The notes under the pieces are model-generated. The model was given only the letters and a program-made list of their open reading frames with translations, searched no databases and was not told where the DNA came from. Below are positions 62,522 to 64,000 of a stretch of 64,000 nt of DNA, piece by piece. The stretch's first letter is position 1; each line of letters starts with the position of its first letter. The DNA lies in NCBI RefSeq assembly GCF_003144405.1, contig NZ_PENW01000034.1:235161-299160 (forward strand), in the 5' to 3' direction. The position numbers were made by a program, and so were the translations under genes. Source of the DNA: Proteus cibi. GTDB lineage: Bacteria; Pseudomonadota; Gammaproteobacteria; Enterobacterales; Enterobacteriaceae.

Positions 62522-63505
62522 TTAAGGAATAAGTAAGCTTGATCCTTGAGATTGCCTACTTTCAAGATAACGATGTGCATCTTTCGCATCTGCTAAAGCA
62601 AATTTCTGGTTATCCGGTACACTAACATCAATTTTACCGCTACCAATTAATACAAATAACGCTTCACTTGCGACATCTAGCTCTTCACGTGTTGTGATAT
62701 AACCCGAAATAGATGGACGTGTCACATATAGAGAACCTTTTTTATTGAGAATACCTAAATCAACACCCGTTACAGCACCTGATGCATTACCAAAACTCAC
62801 CATTAAGCCACGGCGTTGCAAGCAGTCCAACGAATCTAACCAAGTTGCTTTACCAACAGAGTCGTAAACAACAGGCACCTTTTGGTTATTCGTTAGCGCC
62901 AAGACCCGTTCCACAATCGACTCAGTCTGATAATTAATCACTTCCCATGCACCAGCTGCTTTTGCTTTGGTAACTTTTTCATCACTGCCTGCTGTACCAA
63001 TCATTTTTGCGCCAATCGCTTTCGCCCATTGGCTTGCAATTAAACCAACACCACCAGCAGCTGCGTGAAATAAAAAGGTTTCATCCGCTTGTAATTTATA
63101 GGTTTCATTGAAGAGATAATAAACCGTTAATCCTTTTAAGAAAGAGGCGGCAGCTTGTTCAAAAGAGATATTATCAGGCAGACGCGCCACTTTATTTTCT
63201 GGTACATTATGCGTATCACTATAAGCCCCTAGCGGAGATTGCGCGTACACAACTCTGTCCCCTTCTTTTAGTGAAGTCACTTTAGCGCCTGTTTTGATAA
63301 TAATGCCCGCAGCTTCAGTGCCTAATCCACTAGGGAATTGGCTTACAGGATATAATCCGCTACGCACATAAGTATCAATATAGTTAATGCCAATTGCTTT
63401 ATTGGCGACTTGTACTTCATTCTCACCAAGCGGTGCAGGGGTGAATGTTGCCAGCTCAAGAACATCGGCACTACCATGAGCAGCAAACTGGATGCGTTTA
63501 GCCAT
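62522..63505 (-). CDS. qor: NADPH:quinone oxidoreductase Qor (zinc-independent MDR family)
   Basis: 327 residues from ATG 63505 (GGAG six bases upstream), matching E. coli Qor (327). The coenzyme motif is FLFHAAAGGVGLIASQWAKAIGAKMIGTAGS; the zinc ligands of alcohol dehydrogenases are absent. GINYIDTYVRSGLYP and PSGLGTEAAGI are typical. It reduces quinones by one electron using NADPH. Divergent from dnaB, as in E. coli. Confidence 0.95.
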   Translation of the reverse strand: MAKRIQFAAHGSADVLELATFTPAPLGENEVQVANKAIGINYIDTYVRSGLYPVSQFPSGLGTEAAGIIIKTGAKVTSLKEGDRVVYAQSPLGAYSDTHNVPENKVARLPDNISFEQAAASFLKGLTVYYLFNETYKLQADETFLFHAAAGGVGLIASQWAKAIGAKMIGTAGSDEKVTKAKAAGAWEVINYQTESIVERVLALTNNQKVPVVYDSVGKATWLDSLDCLQRRGLMVSFGNASGAVTGVDLGILNKKGSLYVTRPSISGYITTREELDVASEALFVLIGSGKIDVSVPDNQKFALADAKDAHRYLESRQSQGSSLLIP

Positions 63506-63660
63506 TGTGATCTCCAATATTTTTATAGGGTAAAATAAGCGAGCGTTCTAAAGACCTAAAGAGATAATGACAAATGATAGTTATTTCTACAAGGCACAGA
63601 TAATTAGGTTAGCGTATACTGATGCGCTGACTGACACTTTTTCGATTTTATGCAGGATTT

Positions 63661-64000
63661 ATGGCCAGAAACAAGACCACTGACAAGCTGATGTCTGATA
63701 TTAAAGACCGACAAATGGAGGGATTAAAGCTACCTCCCCATTCGCTGGAAGCAGAGCAGTCCGTGTTAGGCGGTCTGATGATAGATAATGAACGTTGGGA
63801 TAATGTGTCTGAACGCGTCACCGCCGAAGATTTTTATAGCCGACCTCATCGTACTATTTTCTCGCAAATGCAACGTTTGTTGGAATTAGGCAAACCTATC
63901 GACCTTATTACACTATCAGAAGCATTAGAACAAAATGCTGAGTTAGACAGTGTAGGGGGTTTTGCTTACTTAGCTGAACTTTCAAAAAACACACCAAGTG
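63661..64000 (+). CDS. dnaB: Replicative DNA helicase DnaB, 5' part
   Basis: The frame opens at ATG 63661 (AGGA upstream) and runs off the right edge; 113 residues are visible. It reads MARNKTTDKLMSDI, then LKLPPHSLEAEQSVLGGLMIDNERWDNV and FYSRPHRTIFSQMQRLLE, the N-terminal DnaB domain. The helicase domain is beyond the window. Confidence 0.97.
   Translation, partial: MARNKTTDKLMSDIKDRQMEGLKLPPHSLEAEQSVLGGLMIDNERWDNVSERVTAEDFYSRPHRTIFSQMQRLLELGKPIDLITLSEALEQNAELDSVGGFAYLAELSKNTPS

Overview
The window looks like a chromosomal segment of Proteus, most likely P. mirabilis or a close relative. The grounds are low GC, an SPI-1-type type III secretion system (T3SS), a choline trimethylamine-lyase microcompartment locus with an about 1140-residue CutC, a chaperone-usher fimbrial operon ending in an MrpJ-type regulator, and enterobacterial potABCD, dusA, qor and dnaB. 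Species assignment is inferred from gene content, not from a search. No tRNA, rRNA, CRISPR array, transposase or integrase was seen.

Layout. (1) 1-22957: a very AT-rich T3SS island in Salmonella SPI-1 order. A long minus-strand block runs invF-invG-invE-invA-invB-invC-invI-spaN-spaO-spaP-spaQ-spaR-spaS-sicA-sipB-sipC-sipD, followed by a second sipD-like gene cut by the window edge. A divergent plus-strand block carries prgH-I-J-K-orgA-orgB and an orgC-like gene. Every core export, ring, needle and translocon part is present; no InvH/MxiM pilotin was found. (2) 22958-28180: soxR and a divergent DoxX-MFP-RND operon behind a canonical SoxR promoter, resembling Pseudomonas mexGHI. (3) 28205-29097: a HigBA-type toxin-antitoxin module bracketed by two identical 48-bp copies of a terminator. 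(4) 29123-30391: a YopH/SptP-like tyrosine phosphatase with a proline-rich SH3-ligand-like N-terminus, probably a substrate of the T3SS. (5) 30585-41929: the choline-degrading (cut) microcompartment operon, minus strand: three BMC-H shell proteins, aldehyde dehydrogenase, BMC-P vertex, alcohol dehydrogenase, CutC, CutD, an extended BMC-H, PduL-type phosphotransacylase, an unrecognised protein and two SMR transporters. (6) 42594-44586: TetR, MarT/ToxR-like and FidL-like genes. (7) 45056-47476: O-acetylhomoserine sulfhydrylase and YddG exporter. (8) 48351-54145: fimbrial operon with MrpJ-type regulator. (9) 54298-58190: potABCD. (10) 58737-64000: subtilisin-like protease, CbrC-family protein, dusA, a small unknown, qor and the start of dnaB.

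How the parts work together. InvF (AraC family) with the chaperone SicA probably drives translocon and effector genes; the phosphatase, 6 kb from the apparatus, is the best effector candidate here. The cut operon would cleave choline to trimethylamine and acetaldehyde inside a shell, then split acetaldehyde into ethanol and acetyl-CoA/acetyl-phosphate. SoxR appears to act directly on an efflux operon rather than through SoxS.

The most interesting signals are the SH3-ligand-bearing YopH-like phosphatase with a hairpin that would mask its ribosome binding site, the terminator duplication around the toxin-antitoxin module, the internal partial duplication of CutC, in-frame 12-bp repeats in the needle-length regulator, 8-bp repeats in front of the second tip-protein gene, and terminator-like hairpins between cutC/cutD and potC/potD.
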